A stretch of 64,000 bases of DNA from JAIQET01 sp035542575 (lineage in GTDB: Bacteria; Acidobacteriota; Terriglobia; Terriglobales; Acidobacteriaceae), in assembly GCA_035542575.1 (NCBI GenBank), contig DATKLE010000031.1:1-64000 (forward strand), given 5' to 3'. Positions within the stretch are counted from its first letter, which is position 1. Each line of letters opens with the position of its first letter. Positions 18,408 through 26,951 of the stretch are shown here, piece after piece. A program made the position numbers and the translations under genes. The notes under the pieces were generated by a model that was given only the letters and a program-made list of their open reading frames with translations, ran no database searches and was not told where the DNA came from.

Positions 18408-18432
18408 AAAGTCTAGTATTTTAATAGACTTT
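18408..18432. promoter_or_regulatory. Operator of the Rrf2/sulfonate operon
   Basis: Perfect inverted repeat AAAGTCTA (18408-18415), 9-bp AT-rich spacer, TAGACTTT (18425-18432), placed 18 to 42 bases before the regulator's ATG. The spacer contains a TAAAAT on the minus strand that could be the -10 box, so binding would block the promoter. Autoregulation is the simplest reading. Confidence 0.7.
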
Positions 18433-18589
18433 CTTGACATAAGGACACCCGCAACCCCGATGCCAGCCCGGAGGGGGCGGCGAACATGTTGTGGTCTCTA
18501 TTGCTTAAGCGGATTCCCGATCTGGCGGCCCCACACCCCGCCGGGGGGAAGGGGTGAACTTCCCTGCCAGGTGCTGCGGCAGATTCGTT

Positions 18590-19414
18590 CTAGCGGCCGT
18601 CTGGACGGCCGTCGGCGGCGACACGCAGGACCTGCATGGTGATGTTGTCAGGGCCGCCGCGTTGTTTCGCGGTGTGCACCAGTTCGTGGCAGGCTTCATG
18701 GGGATTCCTGGCGCTCACCACGCTGCGAATCTCGTCATCGTGCACGACGCCCCACAGTCCATCGGTACACAGCACCAGCACGTCTCCCGGGCTGAGGGCA
18801 ACGGGCTGCTCGGGCATCTCCGGTGTAAGGTCGGATCCTGCTCCCAGAGCCGCGGTCAGGATGTGGCGTTGCGGATGCGACTCGGCCTCTTCCGAACTGA
18901 TGACCCCATGTTCGACCAGGCGGCTGACGTAGCTGTGATCGTGGGTAAGGCGGGAGATGCTTCCATCCCGCACCAGGTACAGGCGGCTATCGCCGACGTG
19001 CGCAAAGTACAGGTGATGGCCGAGCAAAGCGATTGCGGTACAGGTTGTCCCCATACCGTGGAGTGCAGAGCGTTCCGTGGCTTGTTGCTGGATGCGGTCA
19101 TGCGCCGCCTGGAATGCACTCAGCAGCAGCGCTTGCGGCTCGGAGTCGGCCGTATCGGCGTAAACCTCCTCGATGGTTTCCACCGCCAGGCGGCTGGCTT
19201 CCTGCCCCCCCTCATAACCGCCCATGCCGTCCGCAACGATGGCCAGCCTGCCCTTAAGTTGGAACTGGGCATCGTCGGCCGGCTCCCAGTAGGAGTACCG
19301 GTCTTCATTATTCTCCCGGTGACAACCCACATCACTCAGGGCGGCCAGTTCAATCCCTGGGCGAATCCGCATCATGTCTCGCGCGCTTTCTCCGCTTTTC
19401 TTCCGGGACAGCAT
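18590..19414 (-). CDS. PP2C-family Ser/Thr protein phosphatase
   Basis: Metal-dependent cytoplasmic phosphatase, ~274 residues, of the bacterial PrpC/Stp type that opposes PknB-like kinases. All metal-binding motifs are present: ENNEDRYSYW, VADGMGGYEGG, GMGTTCTAI, HVGDSRLYLV, LCTDGLWG and GGPDNITM. The ATG at 19414 has GAGG upstream; a GTG 4 codons earlier or an ATG 13 codons later are alternatives. No membrane segment. The two kinases at 34-39 kb are possible partners, though not linked. Confidence 0.92.
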   Translation of the reverse strand: MLSRKKSGESARDMMRIRPGIELAALSDVGCHRENNEDRYSYWEPADDAQFQLKGRLAIVADGMGGYEGGQEASRLAVETIEEVYADTADSEPQALLLSAFQAAHDRIQQQATERSALHGMGTTCTAIALLGHHLYFAHVGDSRLYLVRDGSISRLTHDHSYVSRLVEHGVISSEEAESHPQRHILTAALGAGSDLTPEMPEQPVALSPGDVLVLCTDGLWGVVHDDEIRSVVSARNPHEACHELVHTAKQRGGPDNITMQVLRVAADGRPDGR

Positions 19415-19572
19415 CGTGCCTCGCACTGCAGGTTACCAAACCAGGGGGACAACAGGGAGCAAAGTCACAGCCGATCAGTTTTGGCCAGGAGAAGCCAGAT
19501 TGCACGCCGCCAGACTGGAAAGCCGCCCCGTACAAAGCAACCGCTTTGGATTATACCGGACATTGAACACCG

Positions 19573-19588
19573 GGTGACATTTGTCACC
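19573..19588. promoter_or_regulatory. Candidate operator GGTGACA-TT-TGTCACC
   Basis: A perfect 16-bp palindrome 101 bases before the ATPase gene of the exporter operon, just downstream of an AT-rich GGATTATACC that could be a -10. The operon encodes its own NarL-type regulator, whose dimers typically bind such short palindromes. Confidence 0.5.
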
Positions 19589-19689
19589 TGCTCGCGGTGA
19601 TGATCTCCACTGGCGTGAACTGTATGGTTCCGCGATGATGGCCTCAATTGCAGGACAGGCGTTGTCCGGCAAGCATGAGGGAAACGAAG

Positions 19690-20628
19690 ATGATCACGAC
19701 CTTGCAGGAAAGCTCTCAGCAGGAACCCGCCGTGGGCGCAGCAGTAGTCGCCCGTTTGCACGGCGTCAGCAAGAACTATGGAGACGTCAGGGCCCTTCGC
19801 CAGGTGGACTTCAACATCCATGCAGGAGAATTGGTGGCCCTTCTGGGACCCAACGGCGCCGGCAAGACCACGGCCGTGAAGCTGTTCCTTGGCCTGGCCA
19901 AGCCCAACGGGGGCACGGTCAGCATCTTTGGCGGCAACCCCATCCATCCCGAGGTGCGCGTGCGCACCGGTGCCATGCTGCAGGTCGCTCGCGTACCGGA
20001 GACCCTGCGCGTGCGCGAACACATTGAGCTGTTTTCCAGCTACTACCCCGAGCCATTATCCATCGGCGATACCCTGGCCGCCGCCGGGCTGGAAAGCATT
20101 AAGGACCGTCTCTTCGGCGATCTTTCCGGTGGGCAGAGACAGCGCGTTTTGTTCGCGCTGGCGCTGTGTGGCAACCCCGACCTGCTCTTCCTCGACGAGC
20201 CCACGGTCGGGCTCGACGTGGAAGCTCGCCGCGCTCTGTGGGACCAGATCCGCAAGCTGGTCGCCCGCGGCAAGAGCGTGCTGCTCACCACCCACTACCT
20301 CGAGGAAGCCGACGCGCTGGCCGACCGCATCGTTGTGATTCATCAAGGCGCCGTCATCGCGGAAGGCACTCCGTCTGAGGTCAAGGCCCAGACTGCCGGA
20401 AAGAAAATTCGTTGCGTGACACGCCTGGAAGCCGCCGTGGTGCTGCAGATGCCCGGCGTGCAGAATGTGCACCGTGACCGTGAAGCCTTGGTGATCCGCG
20501 CAGCCGTGGCGGAGCCGGTCATCCGCGAACTTCTGGCCCGCGACCCGCAGCTCTCCGGAATTGAGGTTTACAGCGCCGGCCTGGAGGAAGCTTTTCTGGC
20601 TTTGACCCGGGATGGCATGAATGCTTGA
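19690..20628 (+). CDS. ABC-2 type exporter, ATP-binding protein
   Basis: 312 residues from the ATG preceded by GAGGGAAACGAAG. CcmA/DrrA-type ATPase: Walker A GPNGAGKTT, a Q-loop glutamine in MLQVARV, signature LSGGQRQRVLFALAL, Walker B LLFLDEPTVGLD, H-loop TTHYLEEAD. The last ~100 residues form the extra domain usual in drug/antibiotic exporters. It starts a five-gene operon with a permease, a small membrane protein, a DesK-like kinase and a NarL-like regulator, the layout of the B. subtilis yvfRSTU and desKR groups. The exported substrate is unknown. Confidence 0.88.
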   Translation: MITTLQESSQQEPAVGAAVVARLHGVSKNYGDVRALRQVDFNIHAGELVALLGPNGAGKTTAVKLFLGLAKPNGGTVSIFGGNPIHPEVRVRTGAMLQVARVPETLRVREHIELFSSYYPEPLSIGDTLAAAGLESIKDRLFGDLSGGQRQRVLFALALCGNPDLLFLDEPTVGLDVEARRALWDQIRKLVARGKSVLLTTHYLEEADALADRIVVIHQGAVIAEGTPSEVKAQTAGKKIRCVTRLEAAVVLQMPGVQNVHRDREALVIRAAVAEPVIRELLARDPQLSGIEVYSAGLEEAFLALTRDGMNA

Positions 20629-20632
20629 CGGA

Positions 20633-20680
20633 GTCATCCCGAAGCCCGGCGCAGTCCAGCCGGGCGAGGGATCCGGCGCG
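20633..20680. repeat. GTCATCC-GCCCGGC hairpin repeat, copy 2
   Basis: GTCATCCCGAAGCCCGGCGC, loop, AGCCGGGCGAGGGATCCGGC. The arms GCCCGGC (20644-20650) and GCCGGGC (20659-20665) pair. It has the same words as the copy at 5.2 kb but sits inside the exporter operon between ATPase and permease. Confidence 0.7.
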
Positions 20681-20728
20681 CCGGCGGCACGGCTGACGGC
20701 CCGTAATAACCACAGAAGGGAAAACGAA

Positions 20729-21541
20729 ATGGCTACTGCTACTACCACACTGACGAGCTCCGCCGTCCAGCGGCCTCGCCGCCGCGTGCTGCGAATCTAT
20801 GTCAACGAAGCCCGGTACGAATTCCTGAAGAACCTGCGCCTCCGCGCCTATTCCGTCTCCACCATCTTCTTCCCGGTGATGTTTTACATCCTGTTCGGCC
20901 TGGTGCTGGGGAGGAACACCATCGGCGGCCTCAGCAGCAGCGCCTACCTGATGGCCACCTATGGCACCTTCGGGGTGATGGGGGCTTCGCTATTCGGCAC
21001 TGCCGCTGCCCTCGCGGCGGAGCGTGGCCTGGGGTGGCTCCAGGTCAAGCGCGCCAGCCCCATGCCCCCATTTGCCTACTTCGCCGGCAAGGTCATCATG
21101 AGCATGATCTTCAGTACCACTGTTGTGATGTTGCTGCTCCTGCTGGGATTCGCCTTCGGCGGCGTGCACATGGGCCTGGCCCAGACCGCGAAACTTGTGG
21201 CCACCCTGGTCGTGGGCTCGCTGCCCTTCTGCGCCATGGGTCTGGCGATCGGGTACTTCGCCGGTCCCAATTCCGCGCCTGCCACCATCAACATGATCTA
21301 CCTGCCGCTCTCGTTTTGTTCTGGGCTGTGGGTGCCGCTGATGTTTCTCCCCAGTGTGCTGCGCGAGTTTGCCCGGTTTCTGCCGCCGTACCATCTCTCC
21401 CAGTTGGCTCTGGGAATCGCGGGCGCCGGGCGTCATGAGTCCAACGCAACGCACTGGGCATACTTGATCGGATTCACTGTGCTCTGCCTGGGCGTGGCCC
21501 GTCTTGGATTTCAGCGCGATGAAGGAAAACTGTATGGCTAA
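20729..21541 (+). CDS. ABC-2 type exporter, permease
   Basis: 270 residues from the ATG preceded by AGAAGGGAAAACGAA; the longer frame upstream translates the repeat hairpin. Six membrane segments: one after residue ~40 (YSVSTIFFPVMFYILFGLVL), then AYLMATYGTFGVMGASLFGT, VIMSMIFSTTVVMLLLLLGF, LVATLVVGSLPFCAMGLAIG, NMIYLPLSFCSGLWVPLMFL and the last near the C-terminus. The pattern is that of the DrrB/YvfS group. It overlaps the next gene by 8 bases. Confidence 0.85.
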   Translation: MATATTTLTSSAVQRPRRRVLRIYVNEARYEFLKNLRLRAYSVSTIFFPVMFYILFGLVLGRNTIGGLSSSAYLMATYGTFGVMGASLFGTAAALAAERGLGWLQVKRASPMPPFAYFAGKVIMSMIFSTTVVMLLLLLGFAFGGVHMGLAQTAKLVATLVVGSLPFCAMGLAIGYFAGPNSAPATINMIYLPLSFCSGLWVPLMFLPSVLREFARFLPPYHLSQLALGIAGAGRHESNATHWAYLIGFTVLCLGVARLGFQRDEGKLYG

Positions 21542-21713
21542 CTCCAGGTGCTTCGGCTGGTTGCTTCTGTTCGCCGGACTTGTCCTGTTGGCGGGATTCC
21601 GCCAGCTCGACTTGCTGGTAATCCTGGTCCCGCTCTCGATCCTGGTGGCATGCGTCATGACCCGTTTGGAAGACAATACAAGCGGGCTTACCGACGGCAT
21701 CAAAAAGCGGTAG
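21534..21713 (+). CDS. Small two-helix membrane protein of the exporter operon
   Basis: 59 residues with ATG inside the permease stop region and AAGGAAAA upstream. Two hydrophobic stretches, CFGWLLLFAGLVLLAGF and LDLLVILVPLSILVACVMT, are linked by a short RQLD turn; the tail is short and polar. It lies between permease and sensor kinase with a 13-bp gap to the latter, so it is almost surely co-expressed. I recognise no family; an accessory subunit or signalling link to the kinase is a guess. Confidence 0.65.
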   Translation: MANSRCFGWLLLFAGLVLLAGFRQLDLLVILVPLSILVACVMTRLEDNTSGLTDGIKKR

Positions 21714-21726
21714 GCTAGAGCTGGCC

Positions 21727-22811
<1,085 letters not shown>

Positions 22812-22815
<4 letters not shown>

Positions 22816-23444
22816 ATCCCACGGTCAAAGACGCGCGCAAAGCCATCCGCGTGGTCATCGCCGAAGACCAGGGCATGGTTCTCGGGGCCCTCGCTGCCCT
22901 GCTCGAGATCGAAGGTGACATTGCCGTGGTCGGCCAGTTCCGCAACGGAAAAGAAGCTCTGACCGCCGTGCTCGCCCAGAAGCCGGATGTGTTTATTACC
23001 GACATCGAGATGCCTGAGATGACGGGCCTGGATGTCGCCGCCGAGCTCAAGCGCCGCCGCGCCGGGACCCGCGTCATCATTCTGACCACCTTCGCCCGCG
23101 CCGGCTACCTGCGCCGCGCCCTCGAAGTCGGGGCCTCCGGCTATCTGCTCAAAGACATGCGCGCTGAGGAGCTCGCCGATGCCGTGCGCCGCGTGCAGCG
23201 CGGCTTGCGCGTGATCGATCCCGAACTCGCCACCGAAGCCTGGGTCGAGCCCGATCCGTTGACCGATCGCGAGCGCCAGGTTCTTCGCCTCGCCGGCGAC
23301 GGCCTGGCCAGCTCCGACATCGCCGCAGAACTGGGCCTGTCGGAAGGGACTGTTCGCAATTACTTGTCCGAAGCCATCAGTAAGATGGGCGCTGGCAATC
23401 GCATAGAAGCCGCCCGCCTCGCCCGCACCAAGGGCTGGCTCTAG
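22812..23444 (+). CDS. Response regulator, NarL/LuxR family
   Basis: 210 residues from a TTG that overlaps the kinase stop (TTGA). The receiver domain has the acidic pair E18-D19 and phospho-acceptor D64 in DVFITDIEMPEMTG, the Thr in ILTTFARAGYL and the Lys in GYLLKDM. The LuxR-type helix-turn-helix follows (LTDRERQVLRLAGDGLASSD, then EGTVRNYLSEAISKMG). It is the likely controller of the exporter operon through the palindrome upstream of the first gene. Confidence 0.9.
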
Positions 23445-23455
23445 CCCCAGCCGTA

Positions 23456-23471
23456 GCCCGCGGCTGCGGGC
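23456..23471. terminator. Hairpin between convergent genes
   Basis: GCCCGC, GGCT loop, GCGGGC in the 28-bp space between the response regulator and the N-acetyltransferase. There is no T-run, so terminator activity is only likely. Confidence 0.45.
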
Positions 23472-23472
23472 G

Positions 23473-24222
23473 TCACAGCACCACCCCAAACTCCTCCCGC
23501 AACACTCGCACGCGCTCCTCGTCTGTCAGCACCGTCTCCGATCTCTGTCCCGCCCGCGTCACGATCAGCTTCTTACCTGCCAGCGTGATCCGCCCATCCA
23601 CGGTCGCGCGCGTGCACACGCTCTTGCGGGTAAATGGAGACTCGGGGGAGGTCTGATGGTAGTGGCACATCGCCGAAAAATCTTCCAGCCGCCGCTCCGC
23701 CAGGCCGAAGGAATACTCCCGTTTCCAGGGCTTACCCGGCTCAAGCCTTTCCACATGCAAGGAACCACGTTCTTCCACGATGCGGAAGCTGCGTCCATCC
23801 TGCGGCTGCTCGCTCCCCAATTCCAGCCGTAGCGGATCAAGAAACGAGTCGCCAAAGCCCACATCCGCGAGCCAGGGCCCGTTGAGATCAACGCGCAGCG
23901 TCAAATGGTCGAACTCAGGGCCATCACTGCCGTCTTCCCGCGGCACCCGGGCCGAGAGCAGCGTGACCTTGAATCCCAACCCGCGCAGCAGCGCCGCGAA
24001 TGCCCCATTCATCTCATAGCAAAACCCGCCGCGTTTTCGCCCGACGATCTTCTTGAGGATCCTGTCCTCGTCGCAAACAATCTCCCGCCCCCGCGCAATG
24101 TCAAGGTTCTCGAAGGGGACCGTCATCATGTGCGCCCGATGCAGCGCGCGCAAGGTCTCCGCATTGGGCACGGTGGGACCGGTGTAAGCGATACGGGCGA
24201 GATAGGGTCTTACGTCGTTCAT
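23473..24222 (-). CDS. nat: Arylamine N-acetyltransferase
   Basis: Transfers acetyl from acetyl-CoA to arylamines or hydrazines; in bacteria often tied to xenobiotic or secondary metabolism. 249 residues. The Cys-His-Asp triad is visible: C68 in RGGFCYEMNGAF, H106 in EFDHLTLRVDL and D120 in WLADVGFGDSFLDPL. The N-terminal helical domain carries TVPFENLDIARGR, a family hallmark. Slightly shorter than the usual ~270 because the C-terminus is trimmed. A single gene, convergent with the exporter operon. Confidence 0.92.
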   Translation of the reverse strand: MNDVRPYLARIAYTGPTVPNAETLRALHRAHMMTVPFENLDIARGREIVCDEDRILKKIVGRKRGGFCYEMNGAFAALLRGLGFKVTLLSARVPREDGSDGPEFDHLTLRVDLNGPWLADVGFGDSFLDPLRLELGSEQPQDGRSFRIVEERGSLHVERLEPGKPWKREYSFGLAERRLEDFSAMCHYHQTSPESPFTRKSVCTRATVDGRITLAGKKLIVTRAGQRSETVLTDEERVRVLREEFGVVL

Positions 24223-24240
24223 GAAGGGCCGGGGACGCAG

Positions 24241-24928
24241 CTATTGGATTCTGTCTCTCTTCTCTAGGTTATGCTTGGCGCAAAGAATTTGTATGTTCTT
24301 CGGATCCTTGGACGAACCACCCTGCGAGTACGGAATAATGTGGTCGAAATGGAGGTTTTCTTTGCTGCCGCACAGCGCACCCCCCTCTGTCACGCTTCCA
24401 AACCTCGAGCTTCACGGCTGATGGGATCACGCGATCATGGTCGGTTTCTGGTTTCAGATGTTTGGAAAACTCTCGAGGTTGATCAACGATTTGCAGCTTG
24501 AACTTAAACACCTGCCGACAACCCGACGCCTCTTGCCATGCATCGACTAGTCGGAACAGTCCGTTATAGACCCATATGCCAGGCCTAATCTTTTCGAAAA
24601 CTCGAACAATTTCGGCCTCTGCTTTTCCCGTCCTGAATCGCCGGACCGCGGCCATGAACAACCCATTTTGTGTAAGTCGGCCGTTGGGCTGGAACTCTGG
24701 TTGATCAACACTCTTTGGATCTGGCCCATCCTTCATGCGCGAAATGTCATGTCCCTCATAAACAACAACCTTTCCACTTTGCTCTACTCGATCTTGATAT
24801 GGAGCACCGGGCTCATCAAGATGAGACTCTCGTTGCTTCTTAAGCGGAAATTCATTCCTCTCTGGAGATTGACTCCAAGTTCAGCGCAAATCCTCGATAT
24901 AAGAAACTACGTCGCCAGGGCTAATCAT
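24241..24928 (-). pseudogene. Decayed HNH endonuclease with SRA/YDG-like domain (three frameshifts)
   Basis: Pieces of one protein in different frames on one strand. The start MISPGDVVSYIEDLR (ATG at 24928) is followed in frame by TGA at 24881-24883, but a neighbouring frame continues ELGVNLQRGMNFRLRSNESL. The frame changes again at the CCC run near 24809, continuing as PGAPYQDRVEQSGKVVVYEG and then GRLTQNGLFMAAV, RPGIWVYNGLFRLVDAW and VIPSAVKLEVWKRDRGG. At the C6 run (24380-24385, plus strand) it shifts to CGSKENLHFDHIIPYSQGG and ILCAKHN, the HNH core. The intact ancestor was probably a methylation-sensing restriction-like nuclease. The region is AT-richer than its neighbours. Confidence 0.8.
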
Positions 24929-25169
24929 CGCCTTTCAGTCGATCATTTAGTTGGTCACGTGATCTGCGACGTCTCCAGCGCAGGTCGAAGCCTCTCTGCA
25001 AGCGGGCCAGCGCCCGCTCTTTCGCGCGCTTATATGCCGCACGCTCGCGCACCATCTTCTCGAGGCTTGCAGCTAGCAAAGCACTGATCGAGGTACCTTC
25101 ATCGGCCGCCAGATTGCTCACCTCGAGCAACAAATCGGAGTCTAGTTTCAGGGTGATGCTCGTTTTCAT
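24921..25169 (-). CDS. VapB-like ribbon-helix-helix antitoxin, orphan
   Basis: 82 residues. The N-terminus MKTSITLKLDSDLLLEVSNLA, then DEGTSISALLAASLEKMVRE, is the beta-helix-helix of CopG/VapB antitoxins, and the end (LARLQRGFDLRWRRRRSRDQ) resembles the toxin-binding tail of VapB proteins. The gene that should follow, a PIN-domain VapC, is absent; the ATG of the decayed HNH gene overlaps the last codons. Either the toxin was lost or this protein regulated the nuclease gene. Confidence 0.7.
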   Translation of the reverse strand: MKTSITLKLDSDLLLEVSNLAADEGTSISALLAASLEKMVRERAAYKRAKERALARLQRGFDLRWRRRRSRDQLNDRLKGDD

Positions 25170-25299
25170 ATCTTAATGGCGCTCACTTCTGGCACCCTGA
25201 CACGTACCCGAAAGACGGACAAGCTTCACCGGTCGTGGGTGTAAACGCCAGTGCTACGATTGGTCCGAGTTCCAAGGGTCTGACGTCCGAGGTCCGTCT

Positions 25300-26424
25300 C
25301 TATACCGGCAGCTCCTCCTGCGACCACCCCGCTACCTCGGGCTTGGGCTCGGCCGTCAGGTCCAGCACCAGCTTTTCCAGCACCAGGCGCTTGCTGGGAG
25401 GATTGGAGCGCAAGGCCAGATCGGTTTTGGCCACCAGGCGGATGGCCCGCGTCAGCTCGCGCTTTGATTTGTAGCGGCGTGCCTGCTTGATGATGTCGTC
25501 GGCGGCAAACGGCGGCACGCGGAACCCCTGCCACAACGCCGCCCACAGCATGCGCTGGTCGCGGACGTTGCGCTCGAGAATCACCAGCATCTGACGGAAC
25601 GTCTTGGCGAGCATGTACAGATGTCCGATGGCGGCTTCGTCCCCGTCGCCCGTGCTCAAAATGGCGTCCAGTATCTCCAGTGCACGCACCCGGTCCTTGG
25701 CGGAGATGGCGTCAGTCAGTTCGTACAACGACCGCTGCTTGGCCGCGAGCACCATGGTTTCCACATCACCCAGGGTGATCCTCTTCTTTTCGCCCACGTA
25801 GAGGATGAGCTTCTCCAGTTCATTGGAGACCATCATCATGTCGCCGCCGAGCGCGTCCACCAGCTCACGGGCCGCGTCGGCGTCCATCTTAATGCCGCGC
25901 GTGCCGCAGTACTCGCCGATCCAGCGCACCGCCTCGCCCTCTTCCACCCGCGACAGTTCCACGATGCCGCAATACTCCCCGAGCGTTTCGCGAATGCGTT
26001 CGTAGCGGTCCTTGTCGGTCAACTCCATCTTTCGCACATCGGCGGGAATACTGATGTGGTCGGCGACAAAGATCAGCACGGCGTCGGGATTGGGGTCCTT
26101 GCAGTAGGCCTCGATGGCCGCGAGCTTCTCCTCGTTCGATCCGCGCCCGAACAGGTTCTTGACTCCGCGCACGAAAAACACCTGGAACGGCGCCATCAGG
26201 GAAGGCGTGCGCGCCCGATCGAGAATTTCGGCCAGATCGGTCTCCGCCAGATCGAAGTCGAACACGCTGAAGTCGCGCAGGTCGGGCGGAACCAGGTGTT
26301 GGAGAATGGCCTCCCGGCAGCGTTTGCGGAAGAACACCTCATCGCCCACAAAGACGTAGGCCGGCCGCAGTTTTCGTGCCTGCACCTCGGAGACGAAGCG
26401 GTCCGCCTGCGCGAAGGCCCGCAT
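25300..26424 (-). CDS. holA: DNA polymerase III subunit delta
   Basis: Opens the sliding clamp within the clamp-loader complex. 374 residues. Domain I begins RPAYVFVGDEVFFRKRCREA, the typical HolA opening with a non-functional nucleotide-binding fold. LVDALGGDMMMVSNELEKLILY and KRITLGDVETMV belong to domain II, and the C-terminal helical collar includes LWQGFRVPPF and ELTRAIRLVAKTDLALRSN. The start overlaps the lptE stop by one base. lptE-holA adjacency is common in Gram-negative bacteria. Confidence 0.92.
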   Translation of the reverse strand: MRAFAQADRFVSEVQARKLRPAYVFVGDEVFFRKRCREAILQHLVPPDLRDFSVFDFDLAETDLAEILDRARTPSLMAPFQVFFVRGVKNLFGRGSNEEKLAAIEAYCKDPNPDAVLIFVADHISIPADVRKMELTDKDRYERIRETLGEYCGIVELSRVEEGEAVRWIGEYCGTRGIKMDADAARELVDALGGDMMMVSNELEKLILYVGEKKRITLGDVETMVLAAKQRSLYELTDAISAKDRVRALEILDAILSTGDGDEAAIGHLYMLAKTFRQMLVILERNVRDQRMLWAALWQGFRVPPFAADDIIKQARRYKSKRELTRAIRLVAKTDLALRSNPPSKRLVLEKLVLDLTAEPKPEVAGWSQEELPV

Positions 26425-26951
26425 CAGAAGCCCTCCAGGATGTTGCTGACCAGCGTGCGGGCGAACGAGTTGGACAGGCGCTGCAGCGCGGGCGAGTCCT
26501 CCTCGAAAAAGCTGGAGAGTTCGCGCGACACCTGGTACTGCTCGCGGAACACATACGAAGGATTCTCGTAGAGAATTTTGCCCTGCCGGTCGGTGAGGGA
26601 AACCTTCATGCCCACCACCACCAGCACGCTGGCGGCGCGCCCGGTCTGCGAGTCGTAGGTCAGCGGCGAGGTGTAGGTCGAAGTTACGGTGCCGTGCAGG
26701 GTCGCATCCGCCGAGTCACTGGCCTGGTTGATGATGTGATAGTGCGTGCGCGTGACCATCTCCCGCACCACCGCGGCCGTGAGGATCTGCTCGATTTTGT
26801 AGGTCTCGGTTTGATTCACAAAACTGGGAATGGCAATCGTGCGGACATTCTCAGGAATGGTGACTGCGTGACCAGCGGTGTGGTAGCCGCAGCCGGTCAA
26901 ACCCAGGCACAGGACAACCGCCAGGTACATGGCGCATCGCCTCATGGTCAT
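26424..26951 (-). CDS. lptE: LPS-assembly lipoprotein LptE
   Basis: Outer-membrane lipoprotein that plugs LptD and delivers lipopolysaccharide to the surface. 175 residues, with a lipoprotein signal ending LGLTGCGYHTAG, Cys being the lipidated residue. The LptE core shows ENVRTIAIPSFVNQTETYKI and RTHYHIINQASDSADATLHG. It implies a diderm with an outer membrane. The ATG overlaps the stop of the preceding dehydrogenase-like gene by 4 bases. Confidence 0.88.
   Translation of the reverse strand: MTMRRCAMYLAVVLCLGLTGCGYHTAGHAVTIPENVRTIAIPSFVNQTETYKIEQILTAAVVREMVTRTHYHIINQASDSADATLHGTVTSTYTSPLTYDSQTGRAASVLVVVGMKVSLTDRQGKILYENPSYVFREQYQVSRELSSFFEEDSPALQRLSNSFARTLVSNILEGF

Noticed and set aside
24881..24883. 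TGA early in the HNH gene read as a second selenocysteine codon
   Set aside because: The family similarity continues in a different frame right after it (ELGVNLQRG...), so it is a frameshift, and two more shifts follow.
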